Assembly (NCBI GenBank): GCA_949361645.1
Contig: OX442418.1
Span: 9,117,376-9,181,375, forward strand
DNA: 64,000 bases
Reading direction: 5' to 3'
Source of the DNA: Spongilla lacustris
Taxonomy: Eukaryota > Porifera > Demospongiae > Spongillida > Spongillidae
A program made the position numbers and the translations under genes. Positions 1 through 11,565 of this stretch are shown in pieces. Under the pieces are notes generated by a model. The model was not told the DNA's origin. It saw nothing but the letters and a program-made list of their open reading frames with translations, and made no database searches. The first letter of the stretch is position 1. Every line of letters starts with the position of its first letter.

Positions 1-14
1 ATTAAGGCAATCCC

Positions 15-54
15 CCGCGAGACGCTCGCGTGTGTCGCGCGAGCGTCTCGCGAG
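15..54. repeat. Short GC-rich hairpin
   Basis: CGCGAGACGCTCGCG is followed within a few bases by its reverse complement CGCGAGCGTCTCGCG, giving a 15-bp stem. It lies inside the foldback element remnant and has no visible gene association. Confidence 0.7.
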
Positions 55-1857
55 TTTTGTTACCTTTCTCGTGAGCGGTACTGTAGTGGGGGGGGGGGGG
101 GGAGCGTTGTGGGGACATCTAAGTAATAAGTTCACTTGCTGTGAGGGCTAAATGTTCCACTGGTTCCATTGGTGGGGCATGTGTGATTCCAAATGTTGGT
201 ACATGTGCGTACATGCACATGTCCCCTGAAATTGTTGGGGCTACCGACTCAATTTACAGTCTGAGGGCTGCCTTCTCCACTGGCATTAAGTGGGGGCCAC
301 ATTGATCCTCTGGTTGTGTGGCAGCTGGTGGTCCTTGCTGGTAGTGTGGGGGTCAGGTTTTGCAGTATTGAGTTCACTTGCAGTATGGGGGTTAATGGTT
401 GGTTCCAAAGGTAGTGTGTGATTGCAGTGATGCGGAGTGGTAGTTCTTGACGCAACTTGCAGTGAAGGACAGGTAGTGAGCAGAGGGGGGCTGAGAGGGG
501 GGAGGGGCGAGGGCAGGCACCAGTGTGTGGTGGGCCGGTTAAGTCCACTTGCATTGAGTGATAATGGTTCAACTGGTAGTGACAGCATGTGTTCTTGGTA
601 CATGTCCCCTGACCAATGAAGAGGGTTGGTGGTTGTACTGTCCCATTGGCTGATTGGCCCCTCTTTCATTGTATAGGACAGGTAGTGGGGGGGGGGGGGG
701 GGAGGGGGGGGGGACTGCTACGTATTAACTATGAGGACTTAAAGTTCCACTTGTGTTTGATGGGCCTTTGGGGTTTCTTTGGTACATTTACATGTAGTTC
801 ATGGCTCCCCTGAAATTTTTGGGGTTGCTGAATCCATTTGCAGTGCGAGGGCTGGTTTCTCCACTGGCATTATTATGGGGGCTCAATTGACCACTGGTTG
901 TGTGGCAGCTGGTACTTCCTTGCTGGGCTCCATCTGTGAGAGGGCTCCACTGGTGTGGGCTGCTGTCTGGACTTCCAGTGTGTACTGGTAGAGGGTCTAG
1001 TGGCTCTATTTGAAGTGAGCAGAGAGGGGCTGGTGGTTGTATTGTGTGGGGCAGGCCCTATTGGCCCTTGTTTGTGTAGGGGCTGCTGACTCATCTTGGG
1101 GTGGCATCTTCACTGACTTTGTGGAGGCTACCCCATTGGCCCTGGGTAGCTGAGGGTGTTCTGTAAGAATGGTTCCATGGGCTGCTGACTGCTGTGTGAG
1201 GCTTTATTAAGTTCAGTTCCAGTGTAGACTTTACAGGTTCCGCTGCTATTGTTCCTGAGCTTGCGGTGAGGGGGCTGGTGGTTCTACTGTGTGGGGATCC
1301 CAGCTGACTCAACTTGCATTGAAGGAAAGGTAGTGGGGGGGGGGGGGGGAGGGGGGGGGGTTGGCCCCAGTGAGTGGGACCTGTTAAGACCACTTGCGGA
1401 GTGAGGGCTAATGGTTGATCTGGTAGTGAGGTCATCACGTGTTGTTGGTACATGTAGTTCATGGCTCCCCTGAAATTGTTGGGGATGCTGATTCCATTTG
1501 CAGCCTGAGGGCTGGCATCTCCATTGGCACTATTCTGGGGGCCACATCCCTCCTGGCAGTGTGGGGGTCAGATGATCTATTTGTGAGAGGGCTGGTGTCT
1601 CCACTGGCATTGTGGATGCTAGCTCCATTGGCCAGGTTAGCTGGTGGCTCCCTTGCTGGAATTATGGGGCCTGTTAATTCCACTTGTTGGCTCCATATTT
1701 GGAATGTGAGGCTATTTAAATTGCAGCATGGGGCTTAATGGTTCCAAAGGTATATAGTGTGCACTTGCAGTGAGGGGGCTTGTGGTTCTGTAGTGTGGGG
1801 ATGGCCTCCTTGGCCCCAGGGCTGCTGAGCGAATTTGCAGTGAAGGGCCTAGCCCCA

Positions 1858-2043
1858 TTAGCCCCTGCCTATGTGGGGGTGGGGCTGGTGGCTCTTTTGG
1901 TAATTTAGGGGCTGCTCACTCCCTATCACTAACACAACATTATCGTCAGTGGTACGACCGCCATCACTACCTTTCTCAATCTCTCCATCCTCGTCCAATG
2001 TATCTTGAATATCGATCGTCGTATTCGTACAGTTCGAACTCAT
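1858..2043 (-). other. Short acidic reading frame conserved between foldback copies
   Basis: An ATG-initiated 61-codon frame contains IQDT-DEDGEIE-GSDGG-TTDD. The same residues can be read in both arms of the complete element (about 53,190-53,290 and 60,410-60,510). The copies differ largely at synonymous third positions, which suggests that this piece once coded for protein. In the complete element a small deletion just after TTDD shifts the frame. I do not recognise the family. It could be the first exon of a captured host gene or of a lost transposon protein. Confidence 0.35.
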
Positions 2044-2636
2044 CCGCCGACTGATTCAGTGAAACTCGACGAGCTCGCGTTCACTCGTGTTATACGTCAC
2101 CATATCGTTTATCTACACCGAAAAACAACCGTAAGTCTATACTAACAAGCACTACAATTCAGCCGCCCGTTTGTTTGGTGACCTTATAGGTGTGGTTATC
2201 ACGCCCTATAGGAATAGTTGAATATTCATGCACTCCGGAGAATGGAAACTGTTCCGTGCACATATAAAGGCGCGATTCGAGCGGGAAACGTGTACTTACT
2301 TTGCACAGCTGTTTCTCCGTAATGGATGGCATGAAAATTAACGAACAGAACAAATCAATAGGTATAGGACCTCCCTACCTACAAACCGAATTTGAAGCGA
2401 TTTGATTACTCCTACCGTAAGTTATGGTGGGTTTGAACCCGGTGGGGTATCGGACGTTGCAATACTGGCACGGAGTAAGTGCAAGACCCCAAAATATGTT
2501 TTAGCATAGAGAAATGGTGTAGTATGAAGTGCTGAAAATAGGAAGTCAAGAGCTCAAACCGTGTGGAAGATATAGCGCTTTGAATTGGATGCTATATATA
2601 CAAATTCACAAGCATCAAAATCGCATAGAATGTTCC

Positions 2637-2639
2637 ATA

Positions 2640-2676
<37 letters not shown>

Positions 2677-2770
2677 TATATAATATTATAATTATACATG
2701 TATATATATATAATAATATATATAATATAATTATATTATATACATTATTATATATATATAATATTCATAA
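2637..2770. repeat. AT-rich simple repeat with (TAA)n
   Basis: Runs of TAA and TA dinucleotide repeats lie just beyond the foldback element end. From here to 3,440 I see no gene. Confidence 0.85.
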
Positions 2771-3441
2771 TACTCTTCAAAAGTTGCTTACTTATAGCTG
2801 GGCGAGATAAAACCTACAAAAATACCTTCAGTCTATTGTATGGTAATCCCTTTGAAAATATATTTCAGATCTTGTCCGAACCGCTAGTGAGATCTGCATG
2901 TTACTGATATATACAGCAAATGATGCGAAGGAATCCGGCAGCAACTCTTCACCCGATTCTTAATTGCAATACTGCTATAAATGAGGTAACATGAAGATTT
3001 ATAAGATTTCCTGATCAGTACAGTCATCACATAAAAGTAGACAGATCTCCAAATTTGGCTGATGAATGAATTGATTGGGAGGCAAGAATTGTATCATTAT
3101 TTTTAAATCCCTATACTGACATATACATGTATATGTGCATGTGTAATGCAAGCAAACAATTCCTGCGTCCAGTTACACATAACAATAGCATGCAAACTCA
3201 AGATCAGCTAGAGAAGAGTTTGATAGTGCAGAGGACGAAGTTATAAACGGTATATTACCGAATCTTTTATTGTCAGTGACGCATATGATGCGGCACATTC
3301 AAGTACATGTACATGTAATTATCACGCAAATCATGGCCGTACATTATCACTGACTTAAAATTATTCATTGAAGGTATTATAGTTATCTCATATGTAATAA
3401 TTATTGTTACATTATGGATCGATCTAGAGACGTTGCAAAAG

Positions 3442-3770
3442 ACCCACTTGACACATCTGAGCAAGAGGTCTGGCATTGGCCCCTCCCACTTTTGGACCGT
3501 GACTTTGTCCCCCTATGGCTTATAATTCCATCACATGTGTTGCATGCACAACACTAATAAGCCAACTTGCCAATATAAGTCCAAGACAAGGACATCACAC
3601 AAAACCCACTTGACGCATCAGTTCTGAGCAAGAGGTATGGCATTGGCCCCTCCCACTTTAGAACCGTGACTTTGTCCCCTATAAGTATGGCTTATTATTC
3701 CATCACATGTGTTTCATGCACAGCACTAATAAGCCAACTTGCCAATGCAAATCCATGACAGGGATGGCTA
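3442..3770. repeat. Two-copy tandem duplication, about 162-bp unit
   Basis: The segment starting ACCCACTTGACACATC at 3,442 is repeated from 3,604. Both units carry GGCATTGGCCCCTCCCAC, a gTGACTTTGTCCCC phrase and AATAAGCCAACTTGCCAAT in the same order, with small indels. It looks non-coding. Confidence 0.85.
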
Positions 3771-4940
3771 CTACCTCTCCTCCCCTTTAATATGCCTACT
3801 AATCCCTGCTCCGATCCCCTTACCAATATATGCGTACATGTATTGGGAGGGAGTAGTAGGAATAAATAAATGGATGATAATTGATATAAAGAATGGCCAG
3901 GAAGGAGGGTAGTAGGTGTAGGTACGAGGTGGAGGGTTGTAGGATTAAGTAAGGTGGAGGAGCGGGGTAGGTAATCACTTAACAATGTAATCGAACTTTT
4001 ATACTTTAAATACAAAAATGTGCACATAGTGGCATTAATATTGTAGGATTTATGTACAACCCAATGTGCCGTGCTTCCAAAAAAGGAATTAATGCTTTTA
4101 AGTCACTTAAAATTATAATTAACTATTACTAATATGTTACCACGGAAGTATTTATATCAATACTAATAATCCTATCAGTAAACGGTTAGTAGTTCAAAGT
4201 TATTCAATAGCTACATGTATTTACTTGTAGTGCAAGATTTGATTATGTGGATAAATCGTATTGAATACTAAGTTCAATTAGTGAGTTCAATAGTGAGTTA
4301 TTAACATTTCATATTCATACTTTGCTTTGAAGTTATCTATGCTGAAGCATGGGTTAAATAATTTAAATAACTATATCTGACTATAAAATGAAGTAAGTAC
4401 CACCATTTGATTTGGTATTAGACAATGTGATTCAAGCTCAAACTTTATACATGTAACATTATTATAATTTCATTTATAACAAAATGGCAATTGAATTTGT
4501 TAAACCTTCTTCTTCAGTTGATAAATTTACCAGTGTGTTTTGACTATTAGATGCTATCTTGAACTGTTTTAAACGTACATGTAATCGAAGTTCGTTTTTC
4601 CCTGTAATTACATGTATAGAGATAAGCAATGGGAGACAATCCCTTGTGGTAATCATATACGTGCAATGTTATCAGAGGGAGGGGGGTTGAATACTAATCA
4701 ATATAAATGCAACAATGTGATTGTGATACAGATAATGTAAGATTCAAGTTGTATATTACTATATATATATATATATATATAGGTACATGTGTATGGCTAC
4801 ATAAAGATTCTAAACTTCAGTCAAGCAATGTAGCTGAAGAAATTTAATTTCATTTGCAATGTAAATGTTAAAGGAATCCTACTAATGTTCCCTGATAATA
4901 ATATAGCATATGAAATGCATGGTTATCAGTAAAAGACCTG
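3771..4940. other. Gene-free stretch downstream of the Kelch-like gene
   Basis: AT-rich sequence with a (TA)n run near 4,760-4,783 and no reading frame I can support. It is the 3' flank of the minus-strand gene that ends at 4,941. Confidence 0.6.
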
Positions 4941-7504
4941 CTACTCTTTGAATATCACGTAGACATCAATCAGTCGCGACGCTGCTTCCGTCATCTTCGG
5001 ATTAAATACTGGAGGAAAGCTCACTTTTTCTGTGCTCTCGATCCCACCATATACAGACCCAATCTTGACGCGACGCCCACGTGAGCGGAGGCGGTCTAAA
5101 TCAAATACCTCTGCGCTCAAATTAGCTTCGTTCTCCGGAAAACCGCGTGTGGGTAGGAAAATGGCTTCCGTTCCAAATGACGTGATACCAGTGGTCTTGA
5201 AGAAATGTTCTGAGCGATCGCGAGGACACAAGACCTAAAATAAAACAGAGCATTTAATTGCCGGTGCGGCGCGGTGCATGAATAGCAACTATACTTGTGT
5301 GTAATGTCCATTGTTTTCCAGCTTGACTACTGAAACATCAGCTGTGAGCGGGATTTTGAAAAGATTACTTGCTTGATCCAGCTCTATCGAAAGAAAATAC
5401 GTTGGTTTGGTTAATTGCAATGAAGTGAAAATATGCAAGTCTTAGTGCATGGTCATGTAACAATTAAATATACCAGTTAAATCATTGCATACCTCCCTCG
5501 GGAGACTTGTAGAAGTAGCTGACCCCGCCTAACAGGATGTTGTAAATTGCTGAATCTTTGGGGCTGAAGAGTTGGACACTAGCGCACGAATAATTGTTAT
5601 AAAGTTGAAAGAAAGATCCCACTTGAAATGATGGTATAGTAGTAGCGATCGACGCATCCTGTCCATTTGGAGGATTGATCGTTGTGTCCTTTTGGTTGAA
5701 GCTAAAAATGATTGGCTGCAAAAATGGCGCGTTGGAACCGTCCTGCTGGAACACACCGCTCAGAATCAGGGCTCCCGGCAAAGCTTTCTTCTCGTGTTTG
5801 TCAAAAGACTGCGGCAGAAATGTAGGCACCACGGTGAGATCTCGACGGGCCAATTGTGCATCAAGGCTGTGCGCGTTGTGAGCGTCGCTAGTACAGTTGA
5901 AAGCATTCAGTATAAACGCATTGATTTTTGGAAGCTGTAGAGTTCCGTTGGCATCAGTTACTGGCGATGGAACGTCGAATCTCAATATTGAACGAGCATA
6001 TTTGAACTTTTCAGATGAACTGCCGTCGTAATTACCCTGAAAATATATAATGAAATACGTGCATGTACTGTATATAGCTTGGTTCACTAAAAGCCGGTAC
6101 TGTACATTGTATATGTATATATAGCTGCAGTGGAACCTTAATATATCATTCGTAATTACCCTGCAAATATCATCTATATGTATATAGAAATAATGTGCTA
6201 ACTTGGCATGGGATTCAATCATGCAGTCTTGAATCACTCTATGGGTTGATTGACCTTTTAAAAGCCGGTGTATAATATAATTATAACTGCATGATTTCGT
6301 ACCGTGAAATACTGTCCAACGATGAGGTAAAAGCGGTCCACCTTGGGAAGTTCCAGCTCAGATTTGGCGGGATTGAACAACATTTCTCCTCCTGTTATCT
6401 GCGAGGCAGTAGCATGAGTATATTTACGTGATACTATAAATTAAATCATTCCGCTAAAGTGCATGAGCACAACTCCTCACGCCATGCACTTTAAATCAAT
6501 GCAGTGCATAAATATACATTTGAGAATGTACAAATGTAATGGGGTACCTGGTACATTAGAAGCGGCATGTCCTATAGAGGGTATTTACACCCGGCCCCTC
6601 CCTGGACTGATGTACATTTATGCACCACAGTATGTCGCTGTACCTGAAAAATTGGGTCGCTCGTTTGCAGTACGAATCCTTCGATTGGTGGGACACTCCC
6701 GACACTCTTTATAATGGCTGCAATCACACTGTCCACATCAATTACACTCAACTGCAACATAGCACATTGTATCAGTAAAGAGAGATAAGTAAGTTAGTCA
6801 CGTGATCTGCACTCACCTTATCATACGTAGTGTTCCTATTGAGACCGTTAGACCACCCGTACCCTCCAACGACGTAGAGGTATTTGCCCACTTGTTGCGC
6901 TTGAGTGTTCATGACGCTAAGAGATTCATATAGACTATCAGGAAGTGCAGCACCGTAGGTCACGTGCCGCTCAAGATCTACCACAAATAGAACGTGGTTT
7001 TGATCAATTTTGTGGAAGTTGCTAATTTTGTCGTAAAATGTATGAAGGCCAGCAGTTCTGAGCAAAAGAAACAATCCAACCTCAATATGTATATAAAATA
7101 ATTATACTATAAGTATATACATGCATTGTATAGGCTACAGCATGTACATGTATATACACATACAAAGCATGCATGCATGTGATGTTAGATCGATGCGTAA
7201 AATGCAGGAGTATACTAGTTCTGATCGCATACCTTCCTCCTACCAGCAATAAATGACGCTTATCCGAGCTGTAAGCCGACTTGAATGACTGCAACTTTGG
7301 GTAGCGGCCTTGTTCAAATCTAACTGCAACTTTAGGTTCCTTTTGATCTTTCGCTCCTGGAACCTCGTTCGCTGCGATGCCTTTCTTTGGATCGGAAGAT
7401 GTGTTTTCCTCAAGTTCAACCGTGAAAGGTATAGCAGAGTTCTTCGCTGGCGCCAAATGAAGCCTTGCCAAAGCGGCTACGTTGAGTGTAGAATGTTCAC
7501 ACAT
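4941..7504 (-). CDS. Kelch-like beta-propeller protein, seven exons
   Basis: Spliced gene with exons 7504-7233, 7057-6817, 6751-6644, 6398-6303, 6036-5493, 5383-5295 and 5234-4941. All introns are GT-AG, all phases agree, and the joined frame is 547 codons plus TAG. Propeller-blade signatures recur: LLLVGGR, YLYVVGGYG, FYLIVGQYF and ILLGGVSYF, the usual hydrophobic-GG strand of Kelch repeats. The order LLVGGR..GLH, VVGGYG, VIAAIIK, ITGGE, RRDL.VVPT, GVFQ.DG.NAPFL and a C-terminal GGIEST recalls, from memory, uncharacterised Kelch-like proteins of bacteria. Function and substrate are unknown. The first 80 residues lack a clear signal peptide. A stop lies just upstream of the ATG at 7504, but a preceding AG would also allow an upstream exon, so the true start is uncertain. 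Confidence 0.85.
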
Positions 7505-7569
7505 GTTCTTCGCGATGCCGAGTGTTCGTATCTTCTCTTAATATGAAGCAGATTGCAAGCGAGATGTGT

Positions 7570-7830
7570 ACCTGTTATTAATATACCCACCGTTTCAAAG
7601 CTACAGTGCGGTATAAGGAAATACAACTTGTGGGAACACTTCAAAGAACACTACAGGATGTACTTTGATTTGTTTATGTACCTCCATCCTGCAGGTATTA
7701 GGCTCGAAATTCTTTCCTTGTGTAAACTAGAGTTATGATCAGGTATAAACGTACTCTATATCACTGGGTGCAAGGTTACTTTTACGATGTGTTTTGATGT
7801 GGTGTAAATGAGCATGTACATGTACATGTA
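7570..7830. repeat. Dispersed repeat with coding-like segment, copy 1
   Basis: About 260 bp are repeated in inverted orientation at 12,793-13,055. On the plus strand a frame reads TVSKLQCG-RKYNLWEHFKEH, then YFDLFMYLHPAG, and is preserved almost residue for residue in the other copy. It ends at a CTGCAG/GTATTA boundary that could be a splice donor. In both copies the unit is joined to a piece of Gypsy pol at the same CATCATACATGTACATG junction. I do not recognise the protein. Confidence 0.6.
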
Positions 7831-8205
7831 TGATGCTTTCAAACTTGGCCAGTAGGTCTGCTAATTGTTGCCTCTGGCTCCGTGTGACACCTTGGGTGCT
7901 TGATACTAATTGGTGTATGGTGGCCTCAAAGGCGGAATTTCTGTCATGTCTGTGTTGAGCAGCCTCCAAATCAATAGCACAAATGGCCGCAAACATTCGA
8001 TCCTGCTTCCCTGTTGCACCTGAACTGAGTGTAGGGTTGGATTCAGGACTTGCACTACAATACCACCATTACTCTCCTGCTCAACAGCACAGGCTACTGA
8101 CAGTCCATGACACTCCATGAAATCCTGGCTGCATGGGCTCAAACATGACACCAACAAGGTCACTCACATGCTGCCCCCTGGAAACGAGTTTGATCGCAAA
8201 GCCTA
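7831..8205 (-). pseudogene. Ty3/Gypsy pol fragment (protease-RT linker)
   Basis: Minus-strand frames read VSRGQHVSDLVGVMFEP, then GLSVACAVEQ, VVQVLNPT, QVQQGSRI and, in another frame, QRQQLADLLAKFESI. This is the pattern of the region between protease and reverse transcriptase in Gypsy-type polyproteins. At least two frameshifts separate the pieces. The homology stops at CATCATACATGTACATG, where the dispersed repeat begins. It is a dead fragment without LTRs. Confidence 0.65.
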
Positions 8206-8269
8206 CAGTTGAGAAGGGGGGAAAAAAAGGAAAATACAGGAAGAATGATGACGCATGCAAGTAATGCTA

Positions 8270-8420
8270 GGCAGAGGCGGATCCAGGATTTTAGGTTAGG
8301 GGTAGCGCAATAGCAGAGGGTAGGGAAGGGGGTGGGCGCGGGAGGGGCGTAGCCCTTCCCGCTCCAGCTAGGGGGTATGGGGAGCGCTCTAAGCTCCCCC
8401 ATTGGCCCCAGAAGCTTTGC
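8270..8420. mobile_element. Short interspersed repeat with GCGGATCCAGGATTTT end
   Basis: GCAGAGGCGGATCCAGGATTTT begins a G-rich stretch, and a near-identical start occurs at 9,254. This end sequence is typical of small non-autonomous transposons in invertebrate genomes. Here the other end is not clear, so the extent is approximate. Confidence 0.4.
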
Positions 8421-9046
8421 AAGTTCCGCATCATTAATCATTCTTTTCGTACGTGCCGAATTCAATCGAAACAGCCACGGAATGCTACGCTTTCCAGTCG
8501 CCCAAACTGCGCATGCGCACGAGCATTTTGATCAATTATTTTAAAATTTTAACACCATACTTATATTTACAGCCCGATCGGGTCAGCAAATGTAATGTAA
8601 CTAATGTTGACTTCATAGGATTGGCTTCGTGGGCGTGGTTTTCGATCGAGCGTTTTTATAAAACGGTAGCGAAGAGTTGCCTTTACTCGCCAGCTCGCAT
8701 ATAATCCATCACAAACATGACAGATATGCACATATAACGTGAGCTTCGCTAAACAGTGCCGTTTACGTGGAGTGATAAGTCGGTACCAAAATTCCACCAT
8801 TTAATTTTTGTTCATCTCCTCCGTCTTCCGTTCATCACGTATAACTCGCGACAGGTACGTCGTACGAAGACGAGATTAGCTTCAAAAAGTAGTATTTTAA
8901 CTCCAAACGTATCTTTTCATGCCGATAAGATGCACAATTGTAAGCTAGTGATAATATGCCGTGAAATAACTCAAGCAGGTGCAATTCATTATCGATGAAA
9001 ATTGCTAGCGGTATGCAATATGACGTCTTAATTTACTGTTGCCAGG

Positions 9047-9171
9047 CTACACACAATTAGCTGCAGACACGTTTACAGCAGGCGGTTCTAATTCAGCAAA
9101 GGACCCAGCCAAAGAAAACGGCTCGTTAACAAAGAGAACACTGAGTTTAAGATACATGTATCCGAAGAATA
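9047..9171 (+). other. Possible isolated exon
   Basis: An open frame runs from an acceptor-like TTGCCAG to a donor-like AAAG/GTAGGC and reads GYTQLAADTFTAGGSNS onward. Codon use looks plausible, but no partner exon or known domain was found in 8,420-9,250. The call is a guess from splice context only. Confidence 0.2.
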
Positions 9172-9253
9172 AAGGTAGGCCTGTCGATAAAATTAAAAAG
9201 AGGCCTACAGTATACATGTATAATCAGATTAACCGATTCTAATAAAAGGAATG

Positions 9254-9480
9254 AGGGGCGGATCCAGGATTTTCAGAAAAGTGGGGGTCGGGGATTGCTA
9301 ATGAATAATAACACAAGCGGGGGGGGGGGGGGGGTGGGGGGGGGATGCCTTCGGCCGATTCAACGAGCGAGGGGGGGGGGGGAGGGGAAACTGCGTGCAA
9401 AAAAAAAACAATATTTTGGACAAAAGGGCCCCGGGGTTGCACCCCCCCCTCCCCCTTGTATCCACCACCCCTGGGAATCT
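9254..9480. mobile_element. G-rich MITE fragment related to the hAT MITE at 16.6 kb
   Basis: It starts GGGGCGGATCCAGGATTTT and contains GCCTTCGGCCGATTCAACG flanked by poly-G. The same phrase occurs inverted inside the 16,635-17,033 element, next to poly-C and poly-G. The right boundary and any target duplication could not be fixed. Confidence 0.45.
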
Positions 9481-9974
9481 AAGCATTGCAACGATAACAG
9501 TCCTACATTTGCAAATAGGCTTCTTCGTTTGCAAATTCAGGACTGCATATGTGTTGTAGAATCCTACCAAACCTCACTTTAACATACTGTACCTTGTTTC
9601 CTTGCTTTTTGCACCACCAATCCTACATCCCATCAATCTCTTTCTCGATAGAAAAGTTTTTGATTTACTTGTGTAACTAATGTTGACTTCATTCCAGTGC
9701 ATGGGTTGAGCAATCCGGCAATAACATTTTTCTTTCTAAATCTTAGTAGCGTTTACCTGTTATGCTTCGAGATGCATTTTTAACGAGGAGAGTTTGCTCT
9801 CTCAACACCCCCAAATTCAAAAGCAAAAGTAGAATTTTTTTTTTGGATATATCACCCTTTGTTGCATTGCCCGCACCAGCTGTGTATACTGTTCACTGTC
9901 ATGCACGATCAGCTTCGGTCTGTTTGGCTATAAATTATTATAATTATGCTTCATATATCATAAATTACTATTAA

Positions 9975-10779
9975 TGTCTATTGTCCTGAATGTCCACCCG
10001 GGGGTACAATTGGACACCCGGGTGGACAGCAAAAAAAGTTTTTGCCGTTCGGTCACGGAATGGACCTGGCTGCATTTAACGGTACTGGCTTACAGAACAA
10101 GTCTTTTCAGGATCGGGCCGAGATAAGTAAGGCTTAAAACCTTTCGGTACTCGTAAAACGACCCGTGCTAGCGGACCTATCCATTACACTCCGTGCATGC
10201 GGATCGGTCGGAGCGTAATGGATAGGTCCGCTAGCACGGGTCGTTTTACGAGTACCGAAAGGATTTAAGCCTTACTTATCTCGGCCCGATCCTGAAAAGA
10301 CTTGTTCTGTAAGCCAGTACCGTTAATGTCTATTGTCCTGAATGTCCTCCCGGGGGTACCTATGTATACCCGGGTGGACAGCAAAAAAAGTTTTTGCTGT
10401 TCGGTCATGGAAGGGACCTAGTGGCATTTAACGGTACTGGCTTATAGTATAAGTCTTTTCAGGATTGGGCCGAGATAAGCAAGGCTTAAATCCTTTTGGT
10501 ACATGTAGAACGAGCCGTACTAGCGGGCCTATCCATTACGCTCCGCGCATGCGGATCGGTCAGAGCGTAATGGATAGGTCCGTTAGCACAGGTCGTTTTA
10601 CGAGTACCGAAAGGACTTAAGCCTTACTTATCTCGGCCCAATCCTGAAAAGACTTGTTCTGTATGTCAGTACCGTTAAATGCAGCCAGGTCCATTCCGTG
10701 ACCGAACGGCAAAAACTTTTTTTGCTGTCCACCCGGGTGTCCAATTGTACCCCCGGGTGGACATTCAGGACAATAGACA
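9975..10779. mobile_element. Nested TTAA-flanked hairpin elements
   Basis: The unit starts TGTCTATTGTCCTGAATGTCC and ends in its reverse complement, with TTAA on both sides (9,971-9,974 and 10,780-10,783). Each copy is an inverted repeat folding around a TCCGYGCATGCGGATCGG centre. A second left end starts at 10,327, again straight after TTAA, inside the right arm of the first. The final 105 bp resemble the outer element's left arm more closely than the inner one's. Insertion of one copy into another, followed by recombination between the two right ends, explains this. No transposase is present. TTAA targets are typical of piggyBac-like transposases, but these termini do not show the usual piggyBac ends. 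Confidence 0.75.
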
Positions 10780-10783
10780 TTAA

Positions 10784-11120
10784 GTATTACTTGCTTGTGT
10801 ACCTTTTTTCTTCGAGAACATCCAAAATACATTTTAAAATGATTATTTTATTTTTAGTGTTATAATATTATTATCATTAGTATTCTGCATAGTGTAATAT
10901 TACGATAACAATACAGGTATCTTGTAATGCTTGTTGAAAAATAATAAAAATAGGCCCAAAATACTTTACAAACGTTCGCCTTCTGACGGTTTATGTCATT
11001 CAGGAGACAGTATAATGGAGATAGCAAAATGCGGCCAGCGCGTACAACTGACGCCTACACTGCATGGGCACTGATGTGAATAGTCTGGGGACCCGACTGA
11101 TGGTTGTACAACCGATTAGT
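10784..11120. other. AT-rich gene-free stretch
   Basis: No reading frame, repeat pair or splice-bounded segment is recognisable here. Confidence 0.5.
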
Positions 11121-11125
11121 CGGGT

Positions 11126-11335
11126 ACCCAGTCTGGTAGTTGAAACTTATGGTGGATGGGGCCGTGAAGCTGTATAACAACATTTGCCCGTCTAAGTAGG
11201 CCTCCACAACAGACAACCATCTGCAACTTCGTTACATGGACTATATTGCCATCTGTCAATTATGCTAATGAGGCAATTCAAATTGCTCAGGCGTTGCTGG
11301 CCCACGCTGCTTTGCCTGCCATAGCCCATAACGAC
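11126..11335 (+). pseudogene. Old C-terminal remnant of an RLE-type non-LTR retrotransposon
   Basis: The frame PSLVVETYGGWGREA matches the PLAVE-YG-WG-EA motif found after the endonuclease in all family A and D copies at 29-50 kb. About 100 bp further, CHLSIMLMR and, in a shifted frame, AQALLAHAALP correspond to the element's final GRL--LVRA-ARALL segment. It is frameshifted and not bordered by TAA repeats, so it is an old copy. Confidence 0.45.
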
Positions 11336-11565
11336 TTTTATAATTAGTATCACTAGTTCGCTGTAGTTTAGTGGTGTTTTTTTATTAGAACTTTGTAAGG
11401 TAAGGTATAGGGCGATATTCAACGCGACAAGCTATAGGTACTTACCTGCCTTCTTCATGTACGGGCAATGGTTAACTGGTAAGTTGTGTGCATGCATATA
11501 CCTTTTTTTTTGGTCCACGAAAGATCAGTCTGTACATATATCTATATAATAGCTGCTATATCATA

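Larger units (their letters stand above)
1..2585. mobile_element. Partial giant foldback element (right part), copy E4
   Basis: The first 2.05 kb is a degenerate repeat built on CACTTGCAGTGAGGG-like phrases, the same type of sequence as the right arm of the complete element at 52,551-61,140. From about 2,160 to 2,585 it matches the terminal 430 bp of that arm at 60,700-61,060, in the same orientation. The other half lies outside the window. The terminal CTGTCCCA motif is not recognisable near 2,585, where the sequence passes into AT-rich repeat, so this end is decayed or truncated. It is clearly more diverged than the copy at 52-61 kb. Confidence 0.7.

Noticed and set aside
10617..10832. 71-codon minus-strand frame in the TTAA hairpin
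   Set aside because: It lies across the terminal inverted repeat of a non-coding hairpin element and appears in mirrored form in the other arms.
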